In this document: positions 7,020 to 15,082 of the stretch, piece by piece
Numbering within the stretch: position 1 is the stretch's first letter
Layout: every line of letters begins with the position of its first letter
Origin: an uncultured Prevotellaceae bacterium
GTDB taxonomy: Bacteria; Bacteroidota; Bacteroidia; Bacteroidales; Bacteroidaceae
NCBI GenBank assembly: GCA_900318685.1
Contig: ONLL01000004.1
Location: forward strand, 99,527 to 163,526
Length of the DNA stretch: 64,000 nucleotides
Direction of reading: 5' to 3'
The notes under the pieces: generated by a model
The model's input: only the letters and a program-made list of their open reading frames with translations
Databases searched by the model: none
What the model was told of the DNA's origin: nothing
Program-made: the position numbers and the translations under genes

Positions 7020-8843
7020 ATGAAAAAGAACAAAGCATTCGTACTCATCCTTGCATTGCTCCTCATCCCTGGGCTGCAACCATGGGCAGACGCTGCCAGG
7101 AGACAGAGGACGGTCAAGCCTGCTGAGCCCGTCATCGAGGTGATGGACGCCTTCAGAGACTATGTGAAGGCCGACCCCTTCCTCTCTGACAACACTCAGA
7201 AAAGCATCAACAATGAGATCGACAAATATTGTGACGATCTGGTACACCGCTCTGACAAAGCAGATTACATAGAGAAGAACCACCTGAGGGAATACGTGAC
7301 TGAGCAGCGCCAGAAGCTGTCGCAGTATCAGGAGCAGAGCTCGCTGATCATCGAGAACATCCTTCAGAAATACGAAAACATGGAGCCCCAGAAGCGTGTG
7401 GCCTATCGCGACACCATGCAGATGGCGCTCGACGAGAAGTTCAACGCGCTCAGCACCAACCTCACTCGCCTTGACAAGGAGATCAACGTGAAGGAAGAGG
7501 AACCACTCATGGACCTGCCTTGGAAGTGGATAGGCATTGCTGCGGGTGCCCTGCTGCTGCTCATCATCCTCTTGGTGATTGTGAGCAAGAGTAAGAAGAA
7601 CAAGCCTGCAAGGCCTGCCTACAGGCCCACTGCTGGTCCACGAAACAACGTGAGCAGCTATGGCAACAGAGGAGGCGGTCAGCAGCAGTCGGCAGATGGA
7701 GGCATCGTGGTACGACGCAAGACGGCTACCATTCTGAAGAAGCAGAGCCTGGAGGATGTCATCGACAATCCCAATTACCTGCAAGTGGATGCCATTGACT
7801 TCACCTATGAGTCGGCAGTCAGGCGCATGTACATCAAGAATAGCTGTATCGTCGACATATATAATATGTACGCGGAAGACCTGCGCAATCCGGCCAGCCC
7901 CAAGGAGGACGGATGCATGGTGCTGGGCCGCTGGGTGCACGACTCTGAGAGCAACGAGTATTATGTCTCCTTAGAGGAAATAGTACTGCCTGGCGACGAT
8001 GCTGTCTTCGAAGAGTACGCACTCAACTTCGGAGGAAAGATCAAGCTGAAGGTACTGGAACAGCTGCGCAAGCTTCGCCGCGAGACCAACCTCCAGTACG
8101 ACCTCACCTGCTGGGTGCACTCGCATCCTGGTCTGGGCGTATTCTTCAGCAACAGCGACACGTCTGTACAGGATCAGCTAAAGCACCCCCAGCATCCTAA
8201 TTTCCTCACTGCCATCGTGGTGGACATCCTCACTCCAATGCAGGATCTGGGTATCTTCACCTTCCGTCGCGACACCACCATCAACTCGAAGAACGACCTG
8301 AAGAAGATGTACTCTCTCGTCGAATGGTACCAGTGGGCACAGGAGAGTTTGAAGACCTCCGTAGAGCGTCCTGTTGCTGCCACACCTAAGGAGTTCAAGA
8401 GCGTGGAATATTTCAACATGCTGCAGAATGCACAAGAGCACAATGACTCCTGCTACGGCGTAGAGCTGAGCAAGAACGTGGTGGTCGACATCTGCACGGA
8501 CCTTGTAGGACAGGGCGACGATATCCTAGCCATGCTTCATGGCGTAGCCAGCCAGCACGGGTCGCAGATAGAATATGTGGCAGAGCAAATCTCGGACAAG
8601 GAATCTGAACCGAAGCTCAGTCTCACGGGTTGCTTCATGGCTGCTCCCCACTGCAGCATTCCCACAGTACGCCGTGCCGTGGCTGACTATCTCGACAGAA
8701 TCCGCTTCGTGGTGGTTTATACTCCGAACGACGGTCTGCTCACTACTATTCCCGTCATCAACAGCGACCTCTGCACAGAGGAGAGCTACTATGGTGAGCA
8801 GAAACTGGAAGATTTGAAAACATGGATAAAACAAAGCAGATAA
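7020..8843 (+). CDS. Membrane-anchored JAMM/JAB isopeptidase-like protein
   Basis: The protein has 607 residues: signal peptide 1-25, a helical periplasmic region (35-160), one transmembrane helix (about 169-188) followed by basic residues (positive-inside), a disordered linker (195-225), then a JAB/MPN domain. The JAMM metal motif is complete: Glu296 in EDGCMVLG, His367-Ser-His369-Pro, then Ser377-x2-Asp380 after the seven-residue spacer (HSHPGLGVFFSNSD). In eukaryotes this domain removes ubiquitin or NEDD8 with Zn. Here the predicted role is to deconjugate or process the operon's Ubl at the inner face of the membrane. The C-terminal 200 residues are an additional alpha/beta region I do not recognise. 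The stop overlaps the next start (TAATG). Confidence 0.9.
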   Translation: MKKNKAFVLILALLLIPGLQPWADAARRQRTVKPAEPVIEVMDAFRDYVKADPFLSDNTQKSINNEIDKYCDDLVHRSDKADYIEKNHLREYVTEQRQKLSQYQEQSSLIIENILQKYENMEPQKRVAYRDTMQMALDEKFNALSTNLTRLDKEINVKEEEPLMDLPWKWIGIAAGALLLLIILLVIVSKSKKNKPARPAYRPTAGPRNNVSSYGNRGGGQQQSADGGIVVRRKTATILKKQSLEDVIDNPNYLQVDAIDFTYESAVRRMYIKNSCIVDIYNMYAEDLRNPASPKEDGCMVLGRWVHDSESNEYYVSLEEIVLPGDDAVFEEYALNFGGKIKLKVLEQLRKLRRETNLQYDLTCWVHSHPGLGVFFSNSDTSVQDQLKHPQHPNFLTAIVVDILTPMQDLGIFTFRRDTTINSKNDLKKMYSLVEWYQWAQESLKTSVERPVAATPKEFKSVEYFNMLQNAQEHNDSCYGVELSKNVVVDICTDLVGQGDDILAMLHGVASQHGSQIEYVAEQISDKESEPKLSLTGCFMAAPHCSIPTVRRAVADYLDRIRFVVVYTPNDGLLTTIPVINSDLCTEESYYGEQKLEDLKTWIKQSR

Positions 8844-11221
8844 TGATGAAAAAGCTTTTGATGATAGTCGTCATGCTGGCTGGCATGGCGCAGGTGAGTG
8901 CCCAGGACGTGAAGGAAATTCAGTTCTGCGACAAGAAATATGAGTATAAACAGGGCAAGGACAGCATCACATTGTTCCTGAAAGTGCTGGACAGCGACGG
9001 CAACTCCTGCCAGGACATCACTGTGGGCGACCTGGAAAAGTATCTGGTGGTGAACGAAGACAAGGCCATTATCTCGCCAGACCGCCGCAAGATCATCGCC
9101 CTCAGCTCAGGACAGCGCATTCCCAACGACTTCACGTTCTCCGTCCTCGTCGACCTCAGCATTCCAGAGGAAGGCAAAGGGCAGATTTACGATGCAGTGG
9201 GACAACTCGTCGAGAGTGCTCCTGACAGCTGCGTGTACCTGTCGTTCTTCGGCGATGAGGTGACATCTAGCCAACTAGTGACTAAGCGCAACCTGAAAGA
9301 CTTCGAGCCGCTGTTCCACAAGCACTCTGAGAGCAAGTTCTTCTATGGAGCCCTTTATTCCAAGCTGGCAGAGTTTGCTGAAGAGAAGGCTGAGCTGGAG
9401 GACTCGGTATTCACAGTCGAAGGCTATGAGCGCAATGCTACCATCGCCAAGCGTGCCAAACTGGCGAAAGACAAGAATCTGCTCTTCGTCTTTACGGAAG
9501 GCAACATGCGTCCTGCCGACGAGATGCTCTCGTTCATCGAGGTAACTGACTATCAGTCGAATGCCACCCATGTCGTTCCTAAAGTCTATGCTCTCTACTA
9601 CACAGGTGAGGGCGTCGACGAGAATGTGGAACTGACGCTGAAAGGTGTGTCTGCTCCTCGCGATGCCAATGGTAATGTGCTTAGCGACCGCCAGGGATCC
9701 TACAAGCCTAGCGATGACCTGAGCAAGGTTCTCTCCAATTTCCAGCAGGTGGTGAAAGATGCCATGTATGATTTTGCTTTCGCCTATCGTGCTACGAAGG
9801 ACAAGAGCTATACTGGTACAGTGAACTACTCCGCTGAGTGGAAGGGCACGGAAGCCGGTAAGGGTGATTACTCTATCGGATCGGCCGAGACTCCCTGGCC
9901 AGTGAAAGCAGAGAGCACAGGCAGCACCATCACCAAGATTCTCGTGGCACTGCTCATCGCACTGCTTACCTACGCCTTCTTCTTCCTGATCATGAAGGTG
10001 ATTATCCCATTTGTCAAGTCGAAGCGTTTCTCTACGAAGTACTACAAGAAGTATGAACCTGAGGCCAATGTCCAGCGCCGTATCTGCACCTACTGCCGTC
10101 AGAATATCGAGCCTGGACAGCTGGTGGTGACCAAGTGCAAGCATATCATGCACGTCAGCTGCTGGCAGCAGAATGGCTACAAGTGCGTGGAGTACGGTCA
10201 GAATTGTAAGGATGGCATCCAGGATCATGTGGAATGGAAGGAGATGTTCAGCAAGGTATCACTGCGTGAGACTTATCAGACGCTGGCAGGTATCCTGGCC
10301 GCTCTAGTGAGCTGGGTGATTTTTGAGCTGACGGGGCGTGGCTTGTTCCATGGTATCGGAGCAGGCATTGCCAATGCCTTCTTCACCAACGAAGAGCAGA
10401 AGATGAACCTGATGGAAGACTGCACGAATAAGGTTTCGGCATTCCTGACCATCGGACTGCTTCTGGGATTCTTCCTCTCGCTCGTATTCCGCTATTTCGA
10501 CGAATATCGTAAGAAGGATGCCATGATCTACCTGAAGATTGTAGGACTGTCGCTGCTCTCAGGCATCATCGGCATGGCTGCTATGGCTGTAGGCGGCATC
10601 ATTTTCTGCCTGCTGCTCTCTGCCATCGGCACCACCTACATTCCCTGGTACTGCTCCCTGCCGGCATACATCCTCTTCTCAGTATGTGTAGCACTGAGCC
10701 TCACCATCAAGTCATCGATTCCTATGAAGAGCGCCCTCCTCGGAGGTCTCATCTCGGCTGTCATTGGATTCCTTGTACTCATCAGCGGGTCTATCGGCAA
10801 CGTCGGATGGCTGAACATGCTGCTCGACTTCATCATCTATGGTGGTGGTCTGGGAGCTTCGCTCATCACGGTACGAATGCTGGCTGAGCGCTACTTCCTC
10901 ATCATCAAGAATGGTGTGAAGGCTGGTCAGAAGATCCCTATCCACAAGTGGATGAACGCTACCGGCGGAGGCAACAAGGTGTCTATCGGTGCCACAGGTG
11001 AGTGCGAGGTGCAGATGAACTGGGAGAAGAGCAACAAGGTGGCCAAGGAGCATGTGCAGCTGTACATCGATCAGGCCAAGACGTTGCCCATGCTGAAGGC
11101 ACTTGCTCCTGGTGTGCTCTACAATATGCGCACTGAGCTGCCCGTCAGCAAGCCTACCGTACTCACCAATGGCGATACGTTCAAGATTGGCGACACTATC
11201 TTCGAATATGTAGAATCATAA
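8843..11221 (+). CDS. vWA-TM-RING-polytopic-FHA membrane protein, candidate E3-like component
   Basis: I start at ATG 8843 (TAATG overlap), giving 792 residues with a signal peptide ending near SAQ; an ATG at 8822 adds seven residues. The order is: periplasmic vWA-like domain (about 95-260; SVLVDLSIP is a degenerate MIDAS), transmembrane helix (about 363-390), basic linker, a RING-H2-like zinc motif with Cys415, Cys418, Cys432, His434, His437, Cys440, Cys448 and Cys455, about six more transmembrane helices (480-680), and a C-terminal FHA-like domain (about 710-790; SIG near the start, KEHVQLYI, NGDTFKIGD). By positive-inside reasoning, RING and FHA are both cytosolic. RING domains bind E2 enzymes; FHA domains bind phosphothreonine. 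The last Cys pair is C-x6-C, not the usual C-x2-C, so zinc binding needs proof. Confidence 0.85.
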   Translation: MMKKLLMIVVMLAGMAQVSAQDVKEIQFCDKKYEYKQGKDSITLFLKVLDSDGNSCQDITVGDLEKYLVVNEDKAIISPDRRKIIALSSGQRIPNDFTFSVLVDLSIPEEGKGQIYDAVGQLVESAPDSCVYLSFFGDEVTSSQLVTKRNLKDFEPLFHKHSESKFFYGALYSKLAEFAEEKAELEDSVFTVEGYERNATIAKRAKLAKDKNLLFVFTEGNMRPADEMLSFIEVTDYQSNATHVVPKVYALYYTGEGVDENVELTLKGVSAPRDANGNVLSDRQGSYKPSDDLSKVLSNFQQVVKDAMYDFAFAYRATKDKSYTGTVNYSAEWKGTEAGKGDYSIGSAETPWPVKAESTGSTITKILVALLIALLTYAFFFLIMKVIIPFVKSKRFSTKYYKKYEPEANVQRRICTYCRQNIEPGQLVVTKCKHIMHVSCWQQNGYKCVEYGQNCKDGIQDHVEWKEMFSKVSLRETYQTLAGILAALVSWVIFELTGRGLFHGIGAGIANAFFTNEEQKMNLMEDCTNKVSAFLTIGLLLGFFLSLVFRYFDEYRKKDAMIYLKIVGLSLLSGIIGMAAMAVGGIIFCLLLSAIGTTYIPWYCSLPAYILFSVCVALSLTIKSSIPMKSALLGGLISAVIGFLVLISGSIGNVGWLNMLLDFIIYGGGLGASLITVRMLAERYFLIIKNGVKAGQKIPIHKWMNATGGGNKVSIGATGECEVQMNWEKSNKVAKEHVQLYIDQAKTLPMLKALAPGVLYNMRTELPVSKPTVLTNGDTFKIGDTIFEYVES

Positions 11222-11239
11222 AGAATTGAGATTTGAGTA

Positions 11240-11294
11240 TTGAGGTTTGAGATTTGGAACTACTAAAACTTAAACCTCAAAGCTCAAACCTCAA
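11240..11294. repeat. Inverted repeat between RING and E1 genes
   Basis: TTGAGGTTTGAG (11240-11251) and CTCAAACCTCAA (11283-11294) are perfect 12-bp inverted repeats in the only sizeable gap of this part of the operon. They could form an mRNA hairpin ahead of the E1 start. There is no T tract, so a terminator is unlikely. The arms use the same 7-bp unit found inside the E1 gene. Confidence 0.75.
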
Positions 11295-11305
11295 ACGTCA
11301 TAGTC

Positions 11306-12643
11306 ATGGAAGAAAAATCTCAAACCTCAAACCTCAAACCTCAAACCAGCTATGAATGGGGAGAAGGCGTGTTTACGCTCCTCTCCTGGTTCAAGAAGGA
11401 TAGGGTGAAGAACGCCCGTGTGTTGGTGGCAGGAGCGGGGGCACTAGGCAATGAGGTCGTCAAGAACCTCGCCCTTTTCGGCATAGGACACATCTATGTC
11501 GTCGACTTCGACCGCATCGAGATTTCCAACCTCACACGCTCCATACTCTTCCGCGAGGAGGATGCCTTCAGTCATGCATTCAAGGCTGACATCGTAGCCA
11601 AACGTGCCCGCGAAATCAACCCACAAATAGAGGTTACGCCCATCGTAGGCAACCTCTTCTCAGAAGTAGGATTCGGGCTCTACCGCTCTGTCGATGTCAT
11701 CATCGGATGCCTCGATAGCCGTCTGGCCCGCTACCTGCTCAACCGTCTGGCCATGCGGGCAGGCAAGAGCTGGATTGACGGAAGCATCGAAAACCTCACT
11801 GGTGCCGTCAAGGTCTACACCCCTGGACTGAGCTGCTACGAATGTGGACTGTCACGTGAAGAGTTCAACAACATCATGCTCCGTACGGGTTGTGCCGACG
11901 TGGTTCGTACCCAGACTGAGCATGGACGCATAGCCACTACACCCATCAGTGCCTCTATCATCGGAGCCCTGCAGGTACAGGAGGCTATGAAGATCATACA
12001 CCTTGACAATTCGGACGCACAGGATTCTCCAGAGAACCAGGAATCTCAAGAGGAACAGGAGAAGCCGCAGGCTCCACAGCTCATCCAGTTGGTGAAGCCC
12101 TTGAAGACCGTGCAGCAGCCGAAAGCCATCCAGAAAGCTCCTCCCTTCAAGACTCTCCAAGGCAAGATGCTTCGCTATGAAGGCATGACCTGCACTACCA
12201 GCATCTATCGTTTTGCCTCGTGGAAGGATAGCTGTCCGGCTCATGAGCGATGGGATGACGTCATCGAATGCCAGGAGTTATCGGCCAGCATGACAGTAGC
12301 TGATGTACTGGAGAAGCTACCTGCTGTGCTGGATGTAAAGGTTGTGGAGATCAACATGCGCAACAACAAGTTCATCGACAAAGTCATCTCCGACCAACCT
12401 GAAAAAGAGTTCGAGGTGATGATTCCTGAGTCAAAACTGGACGACTATATCAAGTCGAACGCCGAATTGCGTCAGTTGAGCTATCGCACACTCATCCACA
12501 AGAACTTCTTTGAGAACATCGACAGCACCTTCCCCTATCAGCAGCTTACCCTGCAGCAGATAGGCATCCCGCTATTCGACGTGATTGAAGTGTCGACAGA
12601 AAAAGGAGTATACCACGTAGAACTCACAGCCGATGCATTCTGA
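11306..12643 (+). CDS. E1-like (ThiF-fold) Ubl-activating enzyme
   Basis: This 445-residue protein has a ThiF/E1 adenylation domain: Gly-rich ATP loop GAGALG (43-48), VVDFDRIEISNLTRSILF (65-82) with the conserved Asp, Asn and Arg, and Asp137 in GCLDSRLAR. CYEC (177-180) is half of the usual zinc site; C-x2-H at 310-313 may supply the rest. Cys196 (TGCADVV) is the best candidate thioester Cys, about ten residues upstream of the ThiF position, so this is uncertain. ASIIGALQVQEAMK (216-229) closes the fold. A Gln/Glu/Pro linker (235-285) leads to a C-terminal domain (about 290-445) that may act as an E2-binding or ubiquitin-fold domain. Codons 5-14 are encoded by a 7-bp repeat. Its 3' end overlaps the next gene by 11 bases. 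Confidence 0.88.
   Translation: MEEKSQTSNLKPQTSYEWGEGVFTLLSWFKKDRVKNARVLVAGAGALGNEVVKNLALFGIGHIYVVDFDRIEISNLTRSILFREEDAFSHAFKADIVAKRAREINPQIEVTPIVGNLFSEVGFGLYRSVDVIIGCLDSRLARYLLNRLAMRAGKSWIDGSIENLTGAVKVYTPGLSCYECGLSREEFNNIMLRTGCADVVRTQTEHGRIATTPISASIIGALQVQEAMKIIHLDNSDAQDSPENQESQEEQEKPQAPQLIQLVKPLKTVQQPKAIQKAPPFKTLQGKMLRYEGMTCTTSIYRFASWKDSCPAHERWDDVIECQELSASMTVADVLEKLPAVLDVKVVEINMRNNKFIDKVISDQPEKEFEVMIPESKLDDYIKSNAELRQLSYRTLIHKNFFENIDSTFPYQQLTLQQIGIPLFDVIEVSTEKGVYHVELTADAF
11319..11346. repeat. Four tandem 7-bp units CTCAAAC inside the 5' end of the E1 gene
   Basis: Four exact copies of CTCAAAC lie 13 bases after the start codon. Seven is not a multiple of three, so gain or loss of one unit would shift the frame at codon 5-14. 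This makes a possible on/off switch, although four units is a low number. Confidence 0.85.
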
Positions 12644-13523
12644 ATTACCACAGATGCTGCCACCCGACATCAACGTCGAGGTGCTTCTGCCCTACTATCC
12701 CACAGGTACGTGCAAGGTGTCGTTCAACGGACTGCACAAGCGTAACACCTATGGTGATATCTTCGACAGCGAGCTGATGTCATCTGGCGCCCTCCACCTC
12801 GTTGTAGGACGAAACAGCATATACAACTCGCTGCCCGAGTATATGTTCCACCCCATCGATCGTTTCGACAACCTGCCGAAATACGAGGAGAAGGAGCGTT
12901 TCAGGGAGCAGATCGACATGCAGGAAGAGGAAATCAAGAATGCCTATCTCTTCTTCGCACCCATCGATGTGCTGTTGCTCAGGCTGCGCACGGACGCTCA
13001 TTCCAAAATCGAGCCTTTTGCCAAGGCCGACATCGTACTCCAGCAAATCATAGGCGACACGCTCACGCCAGAGCAGCAGTCCAACAGATTCATCCGCCAG
13101 ATTATACCTTTCCTGCCCAACTGCAAGAACATCAGGGGCAACCGTACGCTGATTACCCTCATGCTGCGCAAGGTGTTCATGGACGAAGGCATGCGGTTGG
13201 AAGTGAGTCGCAAGACTGACACTTTCACCGATCCAAGCCCTCGCTATGAGAACCAACTCGACATGGAGCTTGGAGCTTGCTATGTGGGCAACACCTATGA
13301 TGACAGTTTTATGTCCTACGACATCTACTATTGGTCGGATGACATTGCTGACGAACACTTCCTGGAGTTGATCGACGAGGTGGAGATGCTGAGAGGTTTC
13401 CTCAAGGACTTTTTTCTTTCCATCGAGGAAGATCTGGTATTCAACATCTCCCACGACGATCCGCCATTGCGTCTGTCTGACGAGGTGTTCTACAATTACC
13501 TGAACTATAACACTAATATCTAA
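12633..13523 (+). CDS. TssG-like baseplate protein (tentative)
   Basis: This 296-residue soluble protein has no signal or membrane segment. The start overlaps the E1 gene by 11 bases. Middle-region features recall the TssG/VasB family of type VI baseplates: NRFIRQIIPFLP followed by a helix and TLITLMLRKVFMDEGMRLEV, comparable to the segment in TssG where a helix precedes a strand of the form V-x-I. The length is close to TssG (about 300-350). It is encoded directly upstream of TssK-, TssE- and TssF-like genes, which fits the TssF-TssG baseplate wedge. Sequence similarity alone is weak; the call relies mostly on context. Confidence 0.5.
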   Translation: MHSELPQMLPPDINVEVLLPYYPTGTCKVSFNGLHKRNTYGDIFDSELMSSGALHLVVGRNSIYNSLPEYMFHPIDRFDNLPKYEEKERFREQIDMQEEEIKNAYLFFAPIDVLLLRLRTDAHSKIEPFAKADIVLQQIIGDTLTPEQQSNRFIRQIIPFLPNCKNIRGNRTLITLMLRKVFMDEGMRLEVSRKTDTFTDPSPRYENQLDMELGACYVGNTYDDSFMSYDIYYWSDDIADEHFLELIDEVEMLRGFLKDFFLSIEEDLVFNISHDDPPLRLSDEVFYNYLNYNTNI

Positions 13524-13532
13524 GAAAGCAAT

Positions 13533-14552
13533 ATGCCTAAAAGAATCAGTTGGAAAAAAGGAATGCGCCTCACCGACGAGGTGCTCTCGGCTGCCGATGC
13601 CTGCGCTGCCGAGCATATCAACAAAGCACTCATCCTGGGTGCAGCAGGACGTTTCGGACTGCTGCCCTCCACCAAACCGTTCCTGCTGCAAATGAGCGTT
13701 GCCAAGGGCTTCGTCGACGTTGAAGCACTCGACTGTCTGGCCATCACCCGTGGCGGCTACCTCGTAGATGTGCATTTCGACACGAAGTTCACCAACACGT
13801 TCGACGGTCGCGTACAGATTCCCGGCCATGAAGACGAGAAGGAATATATCCTCACCATCAACGTCAGCCCCGACGAATGGCGCGACACTCCTGACGGATA
13901 TCGTGAACCCGTTTATTCCTTTGCATTGGTAAGTGCCAAGACGGCTATTCCTGACAATGCCATGCCTATCGGACGCATCGTTAACGACGAAGGCTGGCGG
14001 GAAGACAATGTGCAGTTTGTGCCTCCCTGCCTCTATCTGGTCTCTCATCCCAGGTTCGAGGAGTTGCATGCCCAGTTCATCTCCCTGCTGCGCAACATCG
14101 ACGAGTCTACACGTGCTCAGATTGAGACGGGTGCCCATGCTGCCATCACCGTCTACTGGCCCGTGGTGATGCAGATGCTCGTCAAGGCCAATACGGAGCA
14201 TGAGCTCATGGCTCCACAATCGCTGCTGTCATGCGTGCAGCGCGTGGTGGGAGCCTTTACCATGGCTTGCGAGCTCGACGAAGTGCTATCTTTGGAGGAT
14301 GCCCAGGTATTCCGCAATTATGCACGTGCCCCTCACAACTACCGCAACGTCTATATCCGTATCAAACAGGGACTGGGCATGTGCTATGCCATCACCCAGA
14401 AGATTGAGAAGTTCAGTCTGCTCAAGAAGGAAGAGCCCAAGCCAGAGCCCATACCTGAGCCGAAGCCAGAACCTAAGCCGGAGCCCATACCTGAGCCGAA
14501 GCCAGAACCCAAGCCCGATCCACGCCGTATCTGGGACGGTAAGCGCATATGA
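13533..14552 (+). CDS. TssK-like baseplate protein with Pro/Glu/Lys repeat tail (tentative)
   Basis: This is a 339-residue cytosolic protein. The N terminus, ISWKKGMRLTDEVLSAAD, resembles the TssK start, where a Trp-x2-Gly-Met-x-Leu motif opens the shoulder domain that binds the baseplate wedge. The middle has beta-rich segments and the end is helical (about 190-300). The tail holds two copies of a 36-base repeat (14445-14480 and 14481-14516) encoding PEPIPEPKPEPK, probably a flexible, charged linker. It is shorter than proteobacterial TssK (about 440). It overlaps the gp25-like gene by 4 bases. In type VI systems TssK links the baseplate to the membrane complex. The assignment is moderate. 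Confidence 0.5.
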   Translation: MPKRISWKKGMRLTDEVLSAADACAAEHINKALILGAAGRFGLLPSTKPFLLQMSVAKGFVDVEALDCLAITRGGYLVDVHFDTKFTNTFDGRVQIPGHEDEKEYILTINVSPDEWRDTPDGYREPVYSFALVSAKTAIPDNAMPIGRIVNDEGWREDNVQFVPPCLYLVSHPRFEELHAQFISLLRNIDESTRAQIETGAHAAITVYWPVVMQMLVKANTEHELMAPQSLLSCVQRVVGAFTMACELDEVLSLEDAQVFRNYARAPHNYRNVYIRIKQGLGMCYAITQKIEKFSLLKKEEPKPEPIPEPKPEPKPEPIPEPKPEPKPDPRRIWDGKRI

Positions 14553-15043
14553 GTTTCATCAGCACCCCCCTCAGCTATCAGGAGCCGAGCCTATGCCTCG
14601 ACCGCAACATCGCTGACCGCATAGGTATGCTCGACAACCTCGTTGAGCTCATTGTCTTCACACCACGAGGATCGTTCGTGGCCGACCCTGACTTTGGTTT
14701 TGAGTACTGGAACCACGAATATGCCAACGTACACTATCGTGAGTTCAACATCAGCCAGACGGGTAAGATTGCCAATGGCCTCTACAACGAGGTGACGAAA
14801 AAGGAATGCGAGGACAGCATACGCACCAGTCTGGCCACCTATGAGCCCATGCTCAAGAACGTTATCGTTTCAATAGAACTCGACACAACTGAGGGAAAGA
14901 GCATGCGCAGGAAAAAGGTGGCATCGAAATACGAGGTCAACGTTGTCGTAGAAGGACGCATAGACGATGGTCTGGGCACGCTTGTCCCATACAGGAAAGT
15001 GGTTGTCTTCCTCATCGAGCCCACGGTGAAGCGCTATAGATAG
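14549..15043 (+). CDS. TssE / gp25-like baseplate wedge protein
   Basis: This 164-residue protein has the GPW/gp25 pattern: an N-terminal helix (IADRIGMLDNLVELIVF), then TPRGSFVADPDFGFEYW, which matches the conserved T-x-x-G-x-R...P-x-FG segment, and later CEDSIRTSLATYEPMLKNVIVSI, matching the conserved helix and strand ending in YEPRL-x-x-V. Size is typical for TssE. gp25 proteins are wedge components of T4, type VI and related contractile baseplates, and their presence is the firmest evidence that this part of the operon encodes a contractile-type baseplate. The start codon overlaps the stop of the TssK-like gene (ATGA). Confidence 0.8.
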   Translation: MSFISTPLSYQEPSLCLDRNIADRIGMLDNLVELIVFTPRGSFVADPDFGFEYWNHEYANVHYREFNISQTGKIANGLYNEVTKKECEDSIRTSLATYEPMLKNVIVSIELDTTEGKSMRRKKVASKYEVNVVVEGRIDDGLGTLVPYRKVVVFLIEPTVKRYR

Positions 15044-15082
15044 CGCCCCGCCCTTTGTTAATCACAGAAAACACTACATCCT

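Noticed and set aside
11306..12643. ThiF/MoeB of thiamine or molybdopterin synthesis
   Set aside because: No thi or moa genes are nearby; an E2, JAMM and a single-Gly Ubl are encoded in the same operon, and the C-terminal extension is not found in MoeB.
12780..14219. 479-codon minus-strand frame antisense to the TssG- and TssK-like genes
   Set aside because: It is a shadow of codon bias: the plus-strand frames have consistent operon order, overlaps and family motifs.
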